NCBI RefSeq assembly: GCF_900108225.1
Contig: NZ_FNUZ01000001.1
Span: forward strand, 868,001 to 932,000
From: Thalassococcus halodurans
Lineage (GTDB): Bacteria; Pseudomonadota; Alphaproteobacteria; Rhodobacterales; Rhodobacteraceae
Direction: 5' to 3'
DNA length: 64,000 nt
The notes beneath the pieces are model-generated. The model ran no database searches and was not told the origin of the DNA. It saw only the letters and a program-made list of their open reading frames with translations. The position numbers and the translations under genes were made by a program. This document shows positions 9,149-20,533 of this stretch, piece after piece. Positions within the stretch are counted from its first letter, which is position 1. Every line of letters begins with the position of its first letter.

Positions 9149-9694
9149 TTACCCCGGGAACGGCCAAACGCCGAGCCATGCGTGGATGCCCGTGATCACG
9201 GCGAACATGACCAATGTGATAACAACCAGCAAAACGTCTTTCTTGGCGTTCCCCGGTTCGGGACGATCCCAGTCAGAGTTCTTGTTGATGATAACGACTT
9301 CGGCCACGGCCCAAGCCAGCATGCTGCCGAACAGGATGATCGACGCCAGATCGCCATTCACCAGAAGGTGCGCAACCGCCCAGATTTTCACTGCCGTCAG
9401 TTGCGGATGACGCATCTTGCCACGCAAACGACCGGTGGTCGCGCTCATGCCGTAGACAAAGACGGCGATCAGCATCAACAGGTTGTTGATGTGAACCATA
9501 AAGCTGGGTGGCGTCCAAACCGAGACAAACGGCGCGGCGCGATAGCCCAGAACAATGAACGCAAGTCCGAGAAGGATCAGAACCGCGACAATGCCGCGGC
9601 CCGGGGTGCCAAGTTTGGCACGGGCATCGGGGGCCAATCGTTTAAACAGATGGGCCAGCGCCCAAAGCGCTATGCCGATGACTAAAAGTGACAT
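9149..9694 (-). CDS. NnrU-family membrane protein
   Basis: 181 residues with about five hydrophobic segments. It carries the NnrU-like stretch MRHPQLTAVKIWAVAHLLVNGD in the middle, which resembles isoprenylcysteine-methyltransferase-fold membrane proteins. NnrU itself is linked to nitric-oxide metabolism in denitrifiers, but no denitrification gene is nearby. It sits between mcl2 and the DUF1737 gene with 3- and 4-base gaps, so here it is probably co-expressed with the ethylmalonyl-CoA enzymes. Its role in that setting is unknown. Confidence 0.85.
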   Translation of the reverse strand: MSLLVIGIALWALAHLFKRLAPDARAKLGTPGRGIVAVLILLGLAFIVLGYRAAPFVSVWTPPSFMVHINNLLMLIAVFVYGMSATTGRLRGKMRHPQLTAVKIWAVAHLLVNGDLASIILFGSMLAWAVAEVVIINKNSDWDRPEPGNAKKDVLLVVITLVMFAVITGIHAWLGVWPFPG

Positions 9695-9697
9695 GGT

Positions 9698-10552
9698 TTA
9701 CTCCGCTGCAATCTGATTGATTGCTTCGGCTTGTGCCAGAACGCGGCGTGCTGTGTCTACGTGCAGGTTTTCAACGATACGACCGTCAACAACGGCAACA
9801 CCCTGACCTTCGCGCTGCGCGGCTTCAAAAGCAGCGATCTGGCGGCGGGCAAGATCGACTTCTTCCTCGGACGGGCCGAAGACTTCGTTCGATGTGTCGA
9901 TCTGCGCAGGATGGATCAGCGTTTTGCCGTCAAAACCCATATCGCGGCCTTGCGTACATTCAGCGCGCAGACCTTCTTCGTCTTTGAACGCATTATAAAC
10001 GCCGTCGATGACCGTTACGCCATAGGCCTTGGCGGCCAGAACGCACAGGCCCAGCGATGCCATAACAGCAACGCGGTCCGGCGTTGCGCGCGCACCCAGA
10101 TCCTTGACCAGATCGTTGGTGCCCATAACCATGCCTTCAAGCATCGGATGTTCGGCAATTTCGCGGGCGTTCAGCATGCCCATCGGCGTTTCCATCATCG
10201 CCCAGATGCGCAAATCGCCCGTGATTGCTGCAAGCGCATCCAACTGAGCGGCGCTTTCGACCTTGGGCAGCAGAACCGCGTCGCAGTCCATTTTCGCCAC
10301 AGCCTCGGCATCGGATTTGCCCCAGATGGTATCAAGGCTGTTGATGCGCACGATACGGTAGCGATGACCGAACCCGCCCTCTGCCAATTCGCGTGTCAGC
10401 GTTTCGCGTGCGTTGGCCTTTTCGTCGATTGCAACGGCATCTTCGAGGTCAAAGATGATCGCATCTACAGGCAGGCTGCGCGCTTTGTTGATCGCGCGAT
10501 CCTTGGAACCGGGGATGTACAGAACTGACCGGAAGGGGCGTGGCAAGGACAT
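9698..10552 (-). CDS. mcl2: (3S)-malyl-CoA thioesterase, CitE-like Mcl2
   Basis: 284 residues from the ATG at 10552, preceded by AAAGGAGA; a longer frame to 10576 is less likely. CitE/HpcH family motifs are present: RSVLYIPGSKDRAINKA at the start, IFDLEDAVA with Mg-binding acids, and AMMETPMGMLNAREIA. Length and context (mch, sdh, mdh) match Mcl2 of Rhodobacter sphaeroides, which hydrolyses (3S)-malyl-CoA to malate and CoA, rather than the longer Mcl1 lyase (about 318 residues). The lyase activity cannot be excluded from sequence alone. First gene of the mcl2-mch operon. Confidence 0.82.
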   Translation of the reverse strand: MSLPRPFRSVLYIPGSKDRAINKARSLPVDAIIFDLEDAVAIDEKANARETLTRELAEGGFGHRYRIVRINSLDTIWGKSDAEAVAKMDCDAVLLPKVESAAQLDALAAITGDLRIWAMMETPMGMLNAREIAEHPMLEGMVMGTNDLVKDLGARATPDRVAVMASLGLCVLAAKAYGVTVIDGVYNAFKDEEGLRAECTQGRDMGFDGKTLIHPAQIDTSNEVFGPSEEEVDLARRQIAAFEAAQREGQGVAVVDGRIVENLHVDTARRVLAQAEAINQIAAE

Positions 10553-10623
10553 GGCTGCGTCTCCTTTACGAAACAAAGTTGCGTATCAACCTTCATTTTT
10601 CTTAGAAAACTTCAAGAGAAATT

Positions 10624-10638
10624 TGCCGCGACGCAGCA
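10624..10638. promoter_or_regulatory. Imperfect palindrome TGCCGCGACGCAGCA upstream of mcl2
   Basis: Lies in the 201-base gap between divergent mcl2 and the next gene. On the minus strand it reads TTTTTGCTGCG then CGCGGCA, sharing its first 11 bases with the palindrome upstream of sdhC. TTTGC/GCAAA half-sites also recall the motifs of short-chain-acyl-CoA regulators of the PccR/RamB type, a weak inference. Confidence 0.3.
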
Positions 10639-10753
10639 AAAAGGTATACCAAAGTCCACTAAACGCAGCGTTAATTAAATCTCAGGACTTTCTGTCAGAC
10701 GCTACCATTCGCCGGTCATGTTCCCGACCGGCTGTTTTGGGAGGATCTGACAG

Positions 10754-11047
10754 ATGAAACTTCGAGTGATTCTTTCGGCTGCCTTGGCGATTTCCGCTAA
10801 TTCAGCCGCCGCACAACCCAACTGCGGGGATCGGGCCCGCGTGATCGATCATCTTCAGCAACGGTTCGGCGAAACGCAGGTTGCCGTTCAATGGCACGAT
10901 GATCTTTCGGTGGTCGAAGTGTTCCAGTCCGCGCAGACGCAGACATGGACAATTCTCAGAACCCAGCCGAACGGGCTGACCTGCCTCATTGCCAGCGGAC
11001 TAGAGGCCGAGTCGATTGCCACACTGATGGGTAACCCCTCAACTTAG
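10754..11047 (+). CDS. Small secreted protein, unknown
   Basis: 97 residues with a signal peptide, MKLRVILSAALAISANSAAAQ, likely cut after AAA. The mature part is about 75 residues with two Cys that could form a disulfide. GGGAGGA precedes the ATG. I do not recognise the family. It is transcribed away from mcl2 and converges on the TSUP gene, overlapping its stop by four bases. Confidence 0.75.
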   Translation: MKLRVILSAALAISANSAAAQPNCGDRARVIDHLQQRFGETQVAVQWHDDLSVVEVFQSAQTQTWTILRTQPNGLTCLIASGLEAESIATLMGNPST

Positions 11048-11799
11048 GTCAGCGCATCCCAGATCAGCTTGGTGCCCGTGACGGTCAGAAGCACGTAGGT
11101 CAGGCCAAAGAAGAACCGCTCGGACACCATGTTGTGCGCTTTGACGCCCACCCAGGTGCCTACAATGGCGAACGGGATCAGCGCCGCGGCCATCAACAAT
11201 GTCTCTTTGGTAAAGATTCCCATCGCGGCGTAAAAACCGGATTTGAAAAAGTTGATCGCCCAAAAAACAAGCACGGTTGTCGCCTGATATTGAAGCTTAC
11301 CCAGACCCCGCCCCAACATGTAAACCGCCGCAACCGGACCACCGGCATGGCTGACGAAACTGGTGAAGCCCAGCACAACGCCCGAAACGACGCCGGTCTT
11401 CATACCCATCTTGCGATGCCCGAGCGAAACCACCCCTAACTTCAACGCAGATTGCCACGCAACGAACAGCAGACAGACCAGCCCGATCATAATTCTGATC
11501 ATGTTAGCATCGGCGTATTGGTAGAAAACTGCCCCAGCCAGAACCCCCGGAACACCTGCGTAAATCAGCACCTTAGCTTCGGGCCAAGACCATTTCTTCC
11601 AGTACGCCGGAAGGCTTGCGACGTCGATCAACATCAACAGCGGCAACATGATCCCCAGCGCCGCGCCTGGTTCCATTGCAATTGCAAGAATCGAAGAACT
11701 CGCAAAGGCCGCGCCCGAGCCAAACCCACCTTTCGACACGCCTGCAAAGAACACCGCAGGCGCCGCTACGGCAAAAATAGTCAACGTCAGAATTTCCAA
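11044..11799 (-). CDS. TSUP-family permease (TauE/SafE-like)
   Basis: 251 residues from a TTG at 11799 that has AAGGA six bases before it; an ATG at 11847 is also in frame but has no such site. About seven to eight hydrophobic helices, with the family's AVFFAGVSKGGFGSGAAF near the start. TSUP proteins export sulfite, sulfoacetate or other small organosulfur anions. The substrate here is not deducible. It diverges from mdh. Confidence 0.8.
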   Translation of the reverse strand: MEILTLTIFAVAAPAVFFAGVSKGGFGSGAAFASSSILAIAMEPGAALGIMLPLLMLIDVASLPAYWKKWSWPEAKVLIYAGVPGVLAGAVFYQYADANMIRIMIGLVCLLFVAWQSALKLGVVSLGHRKMGMKTGVVSGVVLGFTSFVSHAGGPVAAVYMLGRGLGKLQYQATTVLVFWAINFFKSGFYAAMGIFTKETLLMAAALIPFAIVGTWVGVKAHNMVSERFFFGLTYVLLTVTGTKLIWDALT

Positions 11800-11832
11800 A
11801 AGGGATTCCTTTAAATTAAGGTTTTTCAACAG

Positions 11833-12918
<1,086 letters not shown>

Positions 12919-12940
12919 GCGTCAGCTGACACCAAATTTC

Positions 12941-12970
12941 AAAAGGCGCGCAGACTGCGCGCCTTTTTTT
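12941..12970 (+). terminator. Terminator of mdh
   Basis: GGCGCGC...GCGCGCC stem followed by TTTTTTT. It directly follows mdh and shows that sucC starts a new transcript. Confidence 0.9.
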
Positions 12971-13025
12971 GTGCTAAGGTTTCAGAACACCCCAAAAAGG
13001 AATCGCAAACCACTTGCGCATATTT

Positions 13026-13056
13026 TGTGATCACACAGTAAATGCCTGTGATCACA
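13026..13056. promoter_or_regulatory. Paired TGTGATCACA operators upstream of sucC
   Basis: Two perfect TGTGATCACA palindromes at 13026-13035 and 13047-13056 have centres 21 bp apart, the same arrangement as upstream of sdhC. The arms extend to ATTTTGTGATCACA and TGTGATCACAAAAT. The pair ends 111 bases before the sucC ATG; upstream of sdhC the distance is 116. This is strong sequence evidence that one regulator controls both arms of the TCA cluster. Confidence 0.72.
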
Positions 13057-13166
13057 AAATGGATAAATGCATCCATTTTTTCCTATCCAAGTATATTTTT
13101 ACTCCAAACAAGCATTCTCTGGCCGTTATAGCGGGGAACAACCGCAGCAAAACGGGACGGAGACTT

Positions 13167-14360
13167 ATGAACATCCACGAATATCAGGCGAAAGCCCTGC
13201 TTCGCAGCTATGGCGCGCCGGTGTCCGATGGCCGCGTGGTTCTGAAGGCAGAAGATGCCAAAACCGCCGCAGGCGAGCTTGATGGCCCCCTCTGGGTTGT
13301 AAAGGCACAAATCCACGCCGGTGGCCGTGGTAAAGGCAAATTCAAAGAAGCCGAAGCTGGCGAAAAGGGCGGTGTCCGCCTGGCCAAGTCGGTTTCCGAG
13401 GCTGCCGAAGAAGCGAAAAAGATGCTGGGCAAGACACTGGTCACACACCAGACCGGCCCCGCAGGCAAGCAAGTGAACCGCATCTACATCGAAGACGGTT
13501 CCGACATCGAACGCGAACTGTATCTGGCCCTGCTGGTTGACCGCGTCACATCGCGCGTTTCCTTCGTCTGCTCGACAGAAGGCGGCATGGACATCGAAGA
13601 GGTCGCCGCATCGACCCCCGAAAAGATCCTGTCGTTCAGCGTTGATCCCGCAACAGGTTACCAAGCATTCCACGGCCGTCGCGTTGCATTCGCGCTGGGT
13701 CTGGAAGGCGCGCAGATCAAAGAGTGCGTCAAGCTGATGGGCATCCTCTACAAAGCCTTCATCGAGAAGGACATGGAGATGCTGGAAATCAACCCGCTGA
13801 TCGTCATGACCGACGGCAAGCTGAAGGTTCTGGACGCCAAGCTGGGCTTTGACGGCAACGCGATCTACCGCCAGCCGGACGTTGCCGAACTGCGCGACGA
13901 AACAGAAGAAGACCCGAAAGAGCTTCAGGCCTCCAAGTACGACCTGAACTACATCGCTCTGGACGGCGAAATCGGCTGCATGGTGAACGGTGCCGGTCTG
14001 GCGATGGCCACAATGGACATCATCAAACTGTACGGTGCCGAGCCTGCAAACTTCCTCGATGTAGGTGGCGGCGCCACCAAAGAGAAAGTGACCGAAGCGT
14101 TCAAGATCATCACATCCGACCCGAACGTCAAAGGCATCCTGGTCAACATCTTCGGTGGCATTATGCGCTGTGATGTTATCGCCGAGGGCGTCGTTGCCGC
14201 GGTTAAAGAAGTAGGTCTGGAAGTGCCGCTGGTGGTTCGTCTGGAAGGTACCAACGTCGAGAAAGGCAAAGAGATCATCAACACCTCTGGCCTGAACGTT
14301 ATTGCCGCCGACGACCTGAAAGATGGCGCACAGAAGATCGTGAAAGCGGTCAAGGGCTGA
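13167..14360 (+). CDS. sucC: Succinyl-CoA synthetase beta subunit
   Basis: 397 residues starting [19 protein letters not shown] with GGACGGAG upstream. ATP-grasp N-terminal domain, [13 protein letters not shown] nucleotide loop, and C-terminal ligase domain with [15 protein letters not shown]. With SucD it makes ATP or GTP from succinyl-CoA. A longer open frame begins at 13014, but the family start and the ribosome site fix 13167. First gene of the rightward suc transcript. Confidence 0.98.
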   Translation: MNIHEYQAKALLRSYGAPVSDGRVVLKAEDAKTAAGELDGPLWVVKAQIHAGGRGKGKFKEAEAGEKGGVRLAKSVSEAAEEAKKMLGKTLVTHQTGPAGKQVNRIYIEDGSDIERELYLALLVDRVTSRVSFVCSTEGGMDIEEVAASTPEKILSFSVDPATGYQAFHGRRVAFALGLEGAQIKECVKLMGILYKAFIEKDMEMLEINPLIVMTDGKLKVLDAKLGFDGNAIYRQPDVAELRDETEEDPKELQASKYDLNYIALDGEIGCMVNGAGLAMATMDIIKLYGAEPANFLDVGGGATKEKVTEAFKIITSDPNVKGILVNIFGGIMRCDVIAEGVVAAVKEVGLEVPLVVRLEGTNVEKGKEIINTSGLNVIAADDLKDGAQKIVKAVKG

Positions 14361-14369
14361 TCATGCGAC

Positions 14370-14394
14370 GCGGCGCAACGATACGTCGCGCCGC
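14370..14394 (+). other. sucC-sucD intercistronic hairpin
   Basis: GCGGCGC pairs perfectly with GCGCCGC across an 11-base loop in the 115-base gap between sucC and sucD. No T-run follows, so it is more likely a processing or stability element than a terminator. Confidence 0.45.
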
Positions 14395-14475
14395 CGCACA
14401 ACAGTCAGAAGCATGAACAGTTAGGGTCCGGCAACGGTCCGGACCTGCCAGACAACACAATCAGGAGACTCCGAC

Positions 14476-15363
14476 ATGGCAGTCCTCGTAGACGAAAATA
14501 CAAAAGTGATCTGTCAGGGCCTGACCGGCTCGCAGGGCACATTCCACACCGAACAGGCCATCGCGTATGGCACAAAAATGGTTGGCGGCGTGACACCGGG
14601 CAAAGGTGGTCAGGAACATCTGGGCCTGCCCGTGTTCAACTCGGTCCACGAAGCCAAGCACGTCACCGAAGCCAACGCATCGGTCATCTACGTTCCCCCG
14701 CCCTTCGCGGCTGACTCGATCCTTGAAGCGATCGACGCGGAAATGGAACTGATCGTCTGCATCACAGAAGGCATTCCGGTGCTGGACATGATGAAGGTAC
14801 AGCGCGCGCTGGAAGGCAGCAAAAGCCGCCTGATCGGCCCGAACTGCCCCGGTGTCATCACACCTGACGCCTGCAAAATCGGCATTATGCCGGGCCACAT
14901 CCACAAGCGCGGCACATGCGGCGTTGTTTCCCGCTCGGGCACCCTGACATATGAAGCGGTCAAGCAGACTTCGGATCTGGGTCTGGGCCAGTCCTCGGCT
15001 GTTGGTATCGGCGGCGACCCGATCAAAGGCACCGAGCACATCGACGTGCTGGAAATGTTCCTGGCTGATCCGGAAACACAATCGATCATCATGATCGGCG
15101 AAATCGGCGGTTCCGCCGAAGAAGAAGCTGCTCAGTTCCTGGCCGATGAAAAGAAAAAAGGCCGTTGGAAGCCGACAGCCGGTTTCATCGCGGGCCGCAC
15201 AGCGCCTCCGGGCCGTCGCATGGGCCACGCCGGTGCGATCGTCGCAGGCGGCAAAGGTGGTGCCGAGGACAAGATCGAAGCGATGAAAGCCGCTGGCATC
15301 GTCGTCGCAGACAGCCCCGCAACACTGGGCGAAGCTGTTCTGGAAGCGATCAACAAGGGCTAA
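14476..15363 (+). CDS. sucD: Succinyl-CoA synthetase alpha subunit
   Basis: 295 residues. CoA-binding N-terminal Rossmann domain with [18 protein letters not shown], then [19 protein letters not shown], and the phosphorylated His in [29 protein letters not shown] precedes the ATG. Partner of SucC in the TCA cycle; 115 bases after sucC. Confidence 0.98.
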   Translation: MAVLVDENTKVICQGLTGSQGTFHTEQAIAYGTKMVGGVTPGKGGQEHLGLPVFNSVHEAKHVTEANASVIYVPPPFAADSILEAIDAEMELIVCITEGIPVLDMMKVQRALEGSKSRLIGPNCPGVITPDACKIGIMPGHIHKRGTCGVVSRSGTLTYEAVKQTSDLGLGQSSAVGIGGDPIKGTEHIDVLEMFLADPETQSIIMIGEIGGSAEEEAAQFLADEKKKGRWKPTAGFIAGRTAPPGRRMGHAGAIVAGGKGGAEDKIEAMKAAGIVVADSPATLGEAVLEAINKG

Positions 15364-15484
15364 GGCCCCGTGGCGTGCCGGAACCGGCGCGCCAACCACA
15401 CGTTAATGGCAAGGGCCGGTGACGATCGGCCCGAGCTCGACAATATCAGGCAGGGCAAAATCGCCTGAAACCCGAGGTGCACCA

Positions 15485-18454
15485 ATGACCGACCAAAGCC
15501 CCAACGACGTTTTCCATGCCTCAAGCTTTATGCAGGGGCACAATGCCGAATATCTGGAGCAGATGTACGCGCGCTATGCCAACGACCCCAATGCCGTTGA
15601 CGAAGCGTGGCAGTCCTTCTTCCAGCAACTCGGCGATGATGAGATTTCGGTCAAGAAAGAAGCCGACGGCCCCTCTTGGGCGCGCCGCGACTGGCCCCCT
15701 GCACCGGGCGATGACCTGACAGCTGCCCTGACCGGCGAATGGCCCATGCCCGTCGCCCCCGCCGAGGCAAAATCTGCCGGTGCGAAAATTCAGGACAAGG
15801 CGAAATCCGCCGGTGTGTCGCTGACCGATGCCGAAGTGCGCCGCGCCGTTCTGGACAGTATCCGCGCCCTGATGATCATTCGCGCCTACCGTATCCGTGG
15901 CCACCTTGCCGCTGATCTGGACCCGCTGGGCATGCGCGACACATCTGAGCACCCCGAGCTTGATTACAAATCCTACGGCTTCACCGACGCCGATCTGGAT
16001 CGCCCGATCTTTATCGACAACGTTCTGGGTCTGGAAATCGCGTCGCTGCGCGAAATCATTTCCGTTCTGAAGCGTACATACTGTGGCACGTTCGCGCTTC
16101 AGTACATGCACATCTCTGATCCCGAGCAGTCCGCATGGCTGAAAGAACGGATCGAAGGTTTCGGCAAGGAAATCAAATTCACCCGTGAAGGCCGTAAAGC
16201 CATTCTGAACAAGATGGTCGAAGCCGAAGGGTTCGAAAAGTTCCTGCACGTCAAATACATGGGCACAAAGCGTTTCGGCCTTGATGGTGGTGAATCGCTG
16301 ATCCCTGCGATGGAACAGATCATCAAACGCGGTGGCGCGTTGGGTGTGCGTGACATCATCATCGGTATGCCCCACCGTGGCCGCCTGTCGGTTCTGGCCA
16401 ACGTGATGGGCAACCCCTACCGCGCGATCTTCAACGAATTCCAAGGCGGCAGCTTCAAGCCCGAGGATGTCGATGGTTCGGGCGACGTGAAGTATCACCT
16501 TGGTGCATCGTCCGACCGCGAATTCGACGGCAACGAAGTGCACCTGTCGCTGACAGCAAACCCCTCGCACCTCGAAGCGGTGAACCCCGTTGTTCTGGGT
16601 AAGGCCCGCGCCAAACAGGACCAGTTGAACGACGCCGAGCGCACACAGGTTATGCCTGTCCTTCTGCACGGCGACGCGGCCTTTGCCGGTCAGGGCGTTG
16701 TGGCGGAATGTTTCGCGCTGTCCGGTCTGCGCGGTCACCGCACAGGCGGCACAATCCATATCGTTGTGAACAACCAGATCGGCTTTACCACTGCGCCGCA
16801 CTTCTCGCGTTCGTCGCCCTACCCGACGGACAACGCGCTGGTGGTTGAAGCCCCGATCTTCCACGTCAATGGTGACGACCCCGAGGCCGTGGTGCACGCC
16901 GCCAAGGTCGCAACCGAGTTCCGTCAGAAGTTCGGCAAAGACGTTGTCATCGACATGTTCTGCTACCGCCGCTTTGGTCACAACGAGGGCGACGAGCCCA
17001 TGTTCACCAACCCGGTGATGTACAAAAAGATCAAAAAGCAGCGCACAACCCTGACCCTGTACACAGAACGTCTGGTCAAAGACGGCCTGATCCCCGAAGG
17101 CGAAATCGAAGACATGAAGGCCGCGTTCCAAGCGCACCTGAATGAGGAATTCGAAGCCGGTAAGGTGTTTAAGCCGAACAAGGCCGACTGGCTGGATGGC
17201 CGCTGGTCGCACCTCGACAAGCAAAAGCAGGGCAAATACCAGCGCGGCAAAACGTCGATCAAGGAAGAAACCATGCAGCAGATCGGTCAGGCTCTGACCA
17301 CTGCGCCCGATGGTTTCCCGACGCACAAAACCGTCGCGCGCTTGCTGGAAACCCGCAAGAACATGTTCGACACCGGCAAAGGGTTCGACTGGGCAACTGC
17401 CGAAGCGCTGGCATTCGGATCACTTCTGACCGAAGGCTACCCTGTTCGTCTGGCTGGTCAGGACTCGACCCGTGGTACGTTCTCGCAGCGCCACTCGGCC
17501 CTGATCAATCAGGACACCGAAGAACGCTACTACCCGCTGAACGCCATCCGCGAGGGTCAGGCCCGCTACGAGGTTATCGACTCGGCGCTGTCCGAATATG
17601 CGGTTCTGGGTTTCGAATACGGCTACTCGCTGGCAGAACCGAACGCGCTGACCCTGTGGGAAGCCCAGTTCGGCGACTTCGCCAACGGTGCGCAGATCAT
17701 GTTCGACCAGTTCATCTCGTCGGGTGAATCGAAATGGCTGCGGATGTCCGGTCTGGTTTGCCTTCTGCCGCACGGCTTTGAAGGTCAGGGCCCGGAACAC
17801 TCCTCTGCCCGCCTTGAGCGCTTCTTGCAGATGTGTGGTCAGGACAACTGGATCGTTGCGAACTGCTCGACCCCTGCGAACTACTTCCACATCCTGCGTC
17901 GCCAGCTGCACCGGTCCTACCGTAAGCCGCTGGTTCTGGTGACACCGAAATCGCTGCTGCGTCACAAGCTCTGCATCTCGGAAGCCGAAGACTTTACATC
18001 CGGTTCGTCCTTCCACCGCGTCCTTTGGGACGATGCGCAAAAGGGCAACTCGGACACCAAGCTGGTTGCAGACGACAAGATCAAGCGCGTCGTGATGTGT
18101 TCCGGCAAGGTCTACTTCGACCTTCTGGAAGAGCGCGACAAGCGGGGTCTGGACGACGTCTATCTGCTGCGTGTGGAACAGTTCTATCCGTTCCCGGCCA
18201 TTTCCTTGGTCAAAGAACTGGAACGCTTCCCGCAGGCCGAAATGATCTGGTGTCAGGAAGAACCCAAAAACCAAGGTGCATGGACCTTTATCGAACCCAA
18301 TATCGAATGGGTTCTGGGTCGCATCAAAGCGAAACACCCGCGCCCCCGTTACGTGGGCCGCGCCACATCGGCCTCGCCCGCAACAGGTCTGGCCTCCGCT
18401 CACAAAGCCCAACAAGAAGCGCTCGTCGATGAAGCGCTGACGATTGAAGGATAA
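15485..18454 (+). CDS. sucA: 2-oxoglutarate dehydrogenase E1 component
   Basis: 989 residues from the ATG at 15485 (GAGGTG upstream). The N-terminus [17 protein letters not shown] is the E1o-specific segment that docks on E2. The thiamine diphosphate site includes [15 protein letters not shown] and [13 protein letters not shown]. It decarboxylates 2-oxoglutarate and transfers succinyl to the lipoyl groups of SucB. Followed by sucB with a 4-base gap. Confidence 0.98.
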   Translation: MTDQSPNDVFHASSFMQGHNAEYLEQMYARYANDPNAVDEAWQSFFQQLGDDEISVKKEADGPSWARRDWPPAPGDDLTAALTGEWPMPVAPAEAKSAGAKIQDKAKSAGVSLTDAEVRRAVLDSIRALMIIRAYRIRGHLAADLDPLGMRDTSEHPELDYKSYGFTDADLDRPIFIDNVLGLEIASLREIISVLKRTYCGTFALQYMHISDPEQSAWLKERIEGFGKEIKFTREGRKAILNKMVEAEGFEKFLHVKYMGTKRFGLDGGESLIPAMEQIIKRGGALGVRDIIIGMPHRGRLSVLANVMGNPYRAIFNEFQGGSFKPEDVDGSGDVKYHLGASSDREFDGNEVHLSLTANPSHLEAVNPVVLGKARAKQDQLNDAERTQVMPVLLHGDAAFAGQGVVAECFALSGLRGHRTGGTIHIVVNNQIGFTTAPHFSRSSPYPTDNALVVEAPIFHVNGDDPEAVVHAAKVATEFRQKFGKDVVIDMFCYRRFGHNEGDEPMFTNPVMYKKIKKQRTTLTLYTERLVKDGLIPEGEIEDMKAAFQAHLNEEFEAGKVFKPNKADWLDGRWSHLDKQKQGKYQRGKTSIKEETMQQIGQALTTAPDGFPTHKTVARLLETRKNMFDTGKGFDWATAEALAFGSLLTEGYPVRLAGQDSTRGTFSQRHSALINQDTEERYYPLNAIREGQARYEVIDSALSEYAVLGFEYGYSLAEPNALTLWEAQFGDFANGAQIMFDQFISSGESKWLRMSGLVCLLPHGFEGQGPEHSSARLERFLQMCGQDNWIVANCSTPANYFHILRRQLHRSYRKPLVLVTPKSLLRHKLCISEAEDFTSGSSFHRVLWDDAQKGNSDTKLVADDKIKRVVMCSGKVYFDLLEERDKRGLDDVYLLRVEQFYPFPAISLVKELERFPQAEMIWCQEEPKNQGAWTFIEPNIEWVLGRIKAKHPRPRYVGRATSASPATGLASAHKAQQEALVDEALTIEG

Positions 18455-18458
18455 GAAC

Positions 18459-19988
18459 ATGACCACCGAAGTGCGTGTACCCACACTGGGTGAATCCGTA
18501 ACCGAGGCAACCGTTGCGACATGGTTCAAAAAGCCCGGCGATACTGTCGCTGTGGACGAAATGCTGTGCGAACTGGAAACCGACAAGGTCACTGTAGAAG
18601 TCCCGTCGCCCGCCGCTGGCACACTGGCGGAAATCGTCGCTGCCGAAGGTGAAACAGTGGGCGTTGACGCGCTGCTGGCCAACATCTCGGAAGGTGACAG
18701 CGCTGCAGCACCCGCACCGGCCAAAAAGACCGAAGCCAAAGCAGACGCCCCTGCGGCATCGGGCGCATCGGTTGACGTGATGGTCCCGACGCTGGGCGAA
18801 TCCGTATCCGAAGCAACCGTTTCGACATGGTTCAAGAAAGAAGGCGAAGCGGTCGCTCAAGACGAAATCCTGTGTGAACTGGAAACAGACAAAGTCTCTG
18901 TTGAGGTCCCCGCACCCGCCGCTGGCACCCTGTCCAAAATTCTGGCTGGCGAAGGCACAACCGTCGAAGCAGGCGGCCAGCTGGCCGTGATCGCAGAAGG
19001 CGCAGGCGGTGCAGCCGCACCGGCCGCCAAAGAGGCAGCAGCGCCCGCAGGCGACACACAGTACAGCACACCCGCAGCGGGCTCTGGCCGTTCGGACGTC
19101 GAAGATGCGCCCGCAGCCAAGAAAGCCATGGCCGAAGCAGGCATCAGTCGCGATCAGGTTCAGGGTTCGGGCCGTGACGGTCGCGCCATGAAAGAAGACG
19201 TGGCACGCGCTGTTGCGGCGGCCTCCTCGGCCCCTGCCGCAGCCGAGGCACCCAAAGCGCCGCGCGCACCGGTTGCTGCGGACGATGCTGCTCGCGAAGA
19301 ACGCGTCAAGATGACCCGCCTGCGCCAGACCATCGCGCGCCGCCTGAAAGACGCTCAGAACACAGCCGCGATGCTGACCACCTACAACGAGGTCGACATG
19401 ACCGAGGTGATGGCACTGCGCAACCAGTACAAAGACCAGTTCGAGAAGAAGCACGGTGCACGTCTGGGCTTTATGTCGTTCTTCACTAAGGCCTGCGTCC
19501 ACGCGCTGAAAGAAGTGCCCGAAGTGAACGCCGAAATCGACGGCACAGACATCGTGTACAAGAACTTTGTCCACATGGGCATCGCGGCAGGTACACCGCA
19601 GGGTCTGGTTGTTCCGGTTCTGCGTGACGTCGACCAGAAAAGCTTTGCCGACATCGAAAAAGAGATTGCCGAAAAGGGCAAGCGCGCCCGCGACGGCAAA
19701 CTGTCCATGGCAGAAATGCAGGGCGGCACCTTCACCATCTCGAACGGTGGTGTCTACGGCTCGCTTATGTCCTCGCCGATCCTGAACCCCCCGCAGTCCG
19801 GTATCCTCGGCATGCACAAAATTCAGGAACGCCCGATGGTCGTGAACGGTCAGATCGTGGCCCGCCCGATGATGTATCTGGCACTGTCCTACGACCACCG
19901 TATCGTCGACGGCAAAGGCGCCGTGACCTTCCTCGTGCGCGTCAAAGAAGCGCTGGAAGATCCTCGTCGTCTGTTGATGGATCTGTAA
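18459..19988 (+). CDS. sucB: Dihydrolipoyl succinyltransferase E2 with two lipoyl domains
   Basis: 509 residues. Two nearly identical lipoyl domains are seen, each with VPTLGESV and LETDKV, the lipoylated Lys being Lys43 and Lys145. Ala/Pro-rich linkers separate them from the E1/E3-binding domain (ARxx-like [19 protein letters not shown]) and from the catalytic domain ending [16 protein letters not shown]. Enteric SucB has one lipoyl domain and about 405 residues, so this is a tandem duplication; as I recall, lengths near 500 are usual in Roseobacters. GAAGGATAAG precedes the ATG. Confidence 0.97.
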   Translation: MTTEVRVPTLGESVTEATVATWFKKPGDTVAVDEMLCELETDKVTVEVPSPAAGTLAEIVAAEGETVGVDALLANISEGDSAAAPAPAKKTEAKADAPAASGASVDVMVPTLGESVSEATVSTWFKKEGEAVAQDEILCELETDKVSVEVPAPAAGTLSKILAGEGTTVEAGGQLAVIAEGAGGAAAPAAKEAAAPAGDTQYSTPAAGSGRSDVEDAPAAKKAMAEAGISRDQVQGSGRDGRAMKEDVARAVAAASSAPAAAEAPKAPRAPVAADDAAREERVKMTRLRQTIARRLKDAQNTAAMLTTYNEVDMTEVMALRNQYKDQFEKKHGARLGFMSFFTKACVHALKEVPEVNAEIDGTDIVYKNFVHMGIAAGTPQGLVVPVLRDVDQKSFADIEKEIAEKGKRARDGKLSMAEMQGGTFTISNGGVYGSLMSSPILNPPQSGILGMHKIQERPMVVNGQIVARPMMYLALSYDHRIVDGKGAVTFLVRVKEALEDPRRLLMDL

Positions 19989-19995
19989 TCCGAAT

Positions 19996-20025
19996 TGACG
20001 TCCTCGCGATTACGCGGGGGCGTCA
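19996..20025 (+). other. Hairpin after sucB
   Basis: TGACGTCCTCGCG pairs with CGCGGGGGCGTCA around an ATTA loop: 13 pairs, two of them G-U. No T-run follows immediately, so it may reduce read-through or protect the sucAB message rather than end it. Confidence 0.5.
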
Positions 20026-20051
20026 CCTCTCCGTTTTCAGGAAAACACATC

Positions 20052-20447
20052 ATGACCCCTGAACTTACGGCCCTGACGCTTGCTGCACTTCTTCAGTGCG
20101 TTCAGTTCGTCATCTTCGCGATCCCCGCAAATCTGGAATTGGGACCGGGCTATACAACGTCCGCCCGTGATCGTGCGCCGTCGCGTGAGATGTCCGAAAA
20201 AACCGGCCGCCTGCAGCGCGCCATGAACAACCATTTCGAAGGCTTGATCCTGTTCACCATCGCGGTGCTGGTGATCACCTTTTCCGACAAGGGCAACGCC
20301 ATCACCGCAGCATGTGCGCTGATATACCTCGTTGCCCGGGTGCTATACGTGCCCGCTTACTATTTTGGCTGGCGTCCGGGCCGGTCACTTATCTGGATGA
20401 CCGGCTTTGGGGCGACCGTGATCATGCTGATCATGGCCCTGCTCTGA
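20052..20447 (+). CDS. MAPEG-family membrane protein
   Basis: 131 residues, four hydrophobic helices. The pattern ELGPGYTTSARDRAP followed by RLQRAMNNHFEGLILF is the MAPEG (membrane-associated eicosanoid/glutathione metabolism) signature. The catalytic role of bacterial members is mostly unknown. It lies between sucB and lpd in the same direction, so it may be co-transcribed with the 2-oxoglutarate dehydrogenase genes. Start chosen at 20052 because the upstream codons are not MAPEG-like. Confidence 0.85.
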   Translation: MTPELTALTLAALLQCVQFVIFAIPANLELGPGYTTSARDRAPSREMSEKTGRLQRAMNNHFEGLILFTIAVLVITFSDKGNAITAACALIYLVARVLYVPAYYFGWRPGRSLIWMTGFGATVIMLIMALL

Positions 20448-20533
20448 GGCCTAACAAGACACGCTAATTCCTCGGGGGTGGGACCTGCCACAGGCGCAAC
20501 CATCACCGCCCGTTCAACGAAAGGATAACCGTA

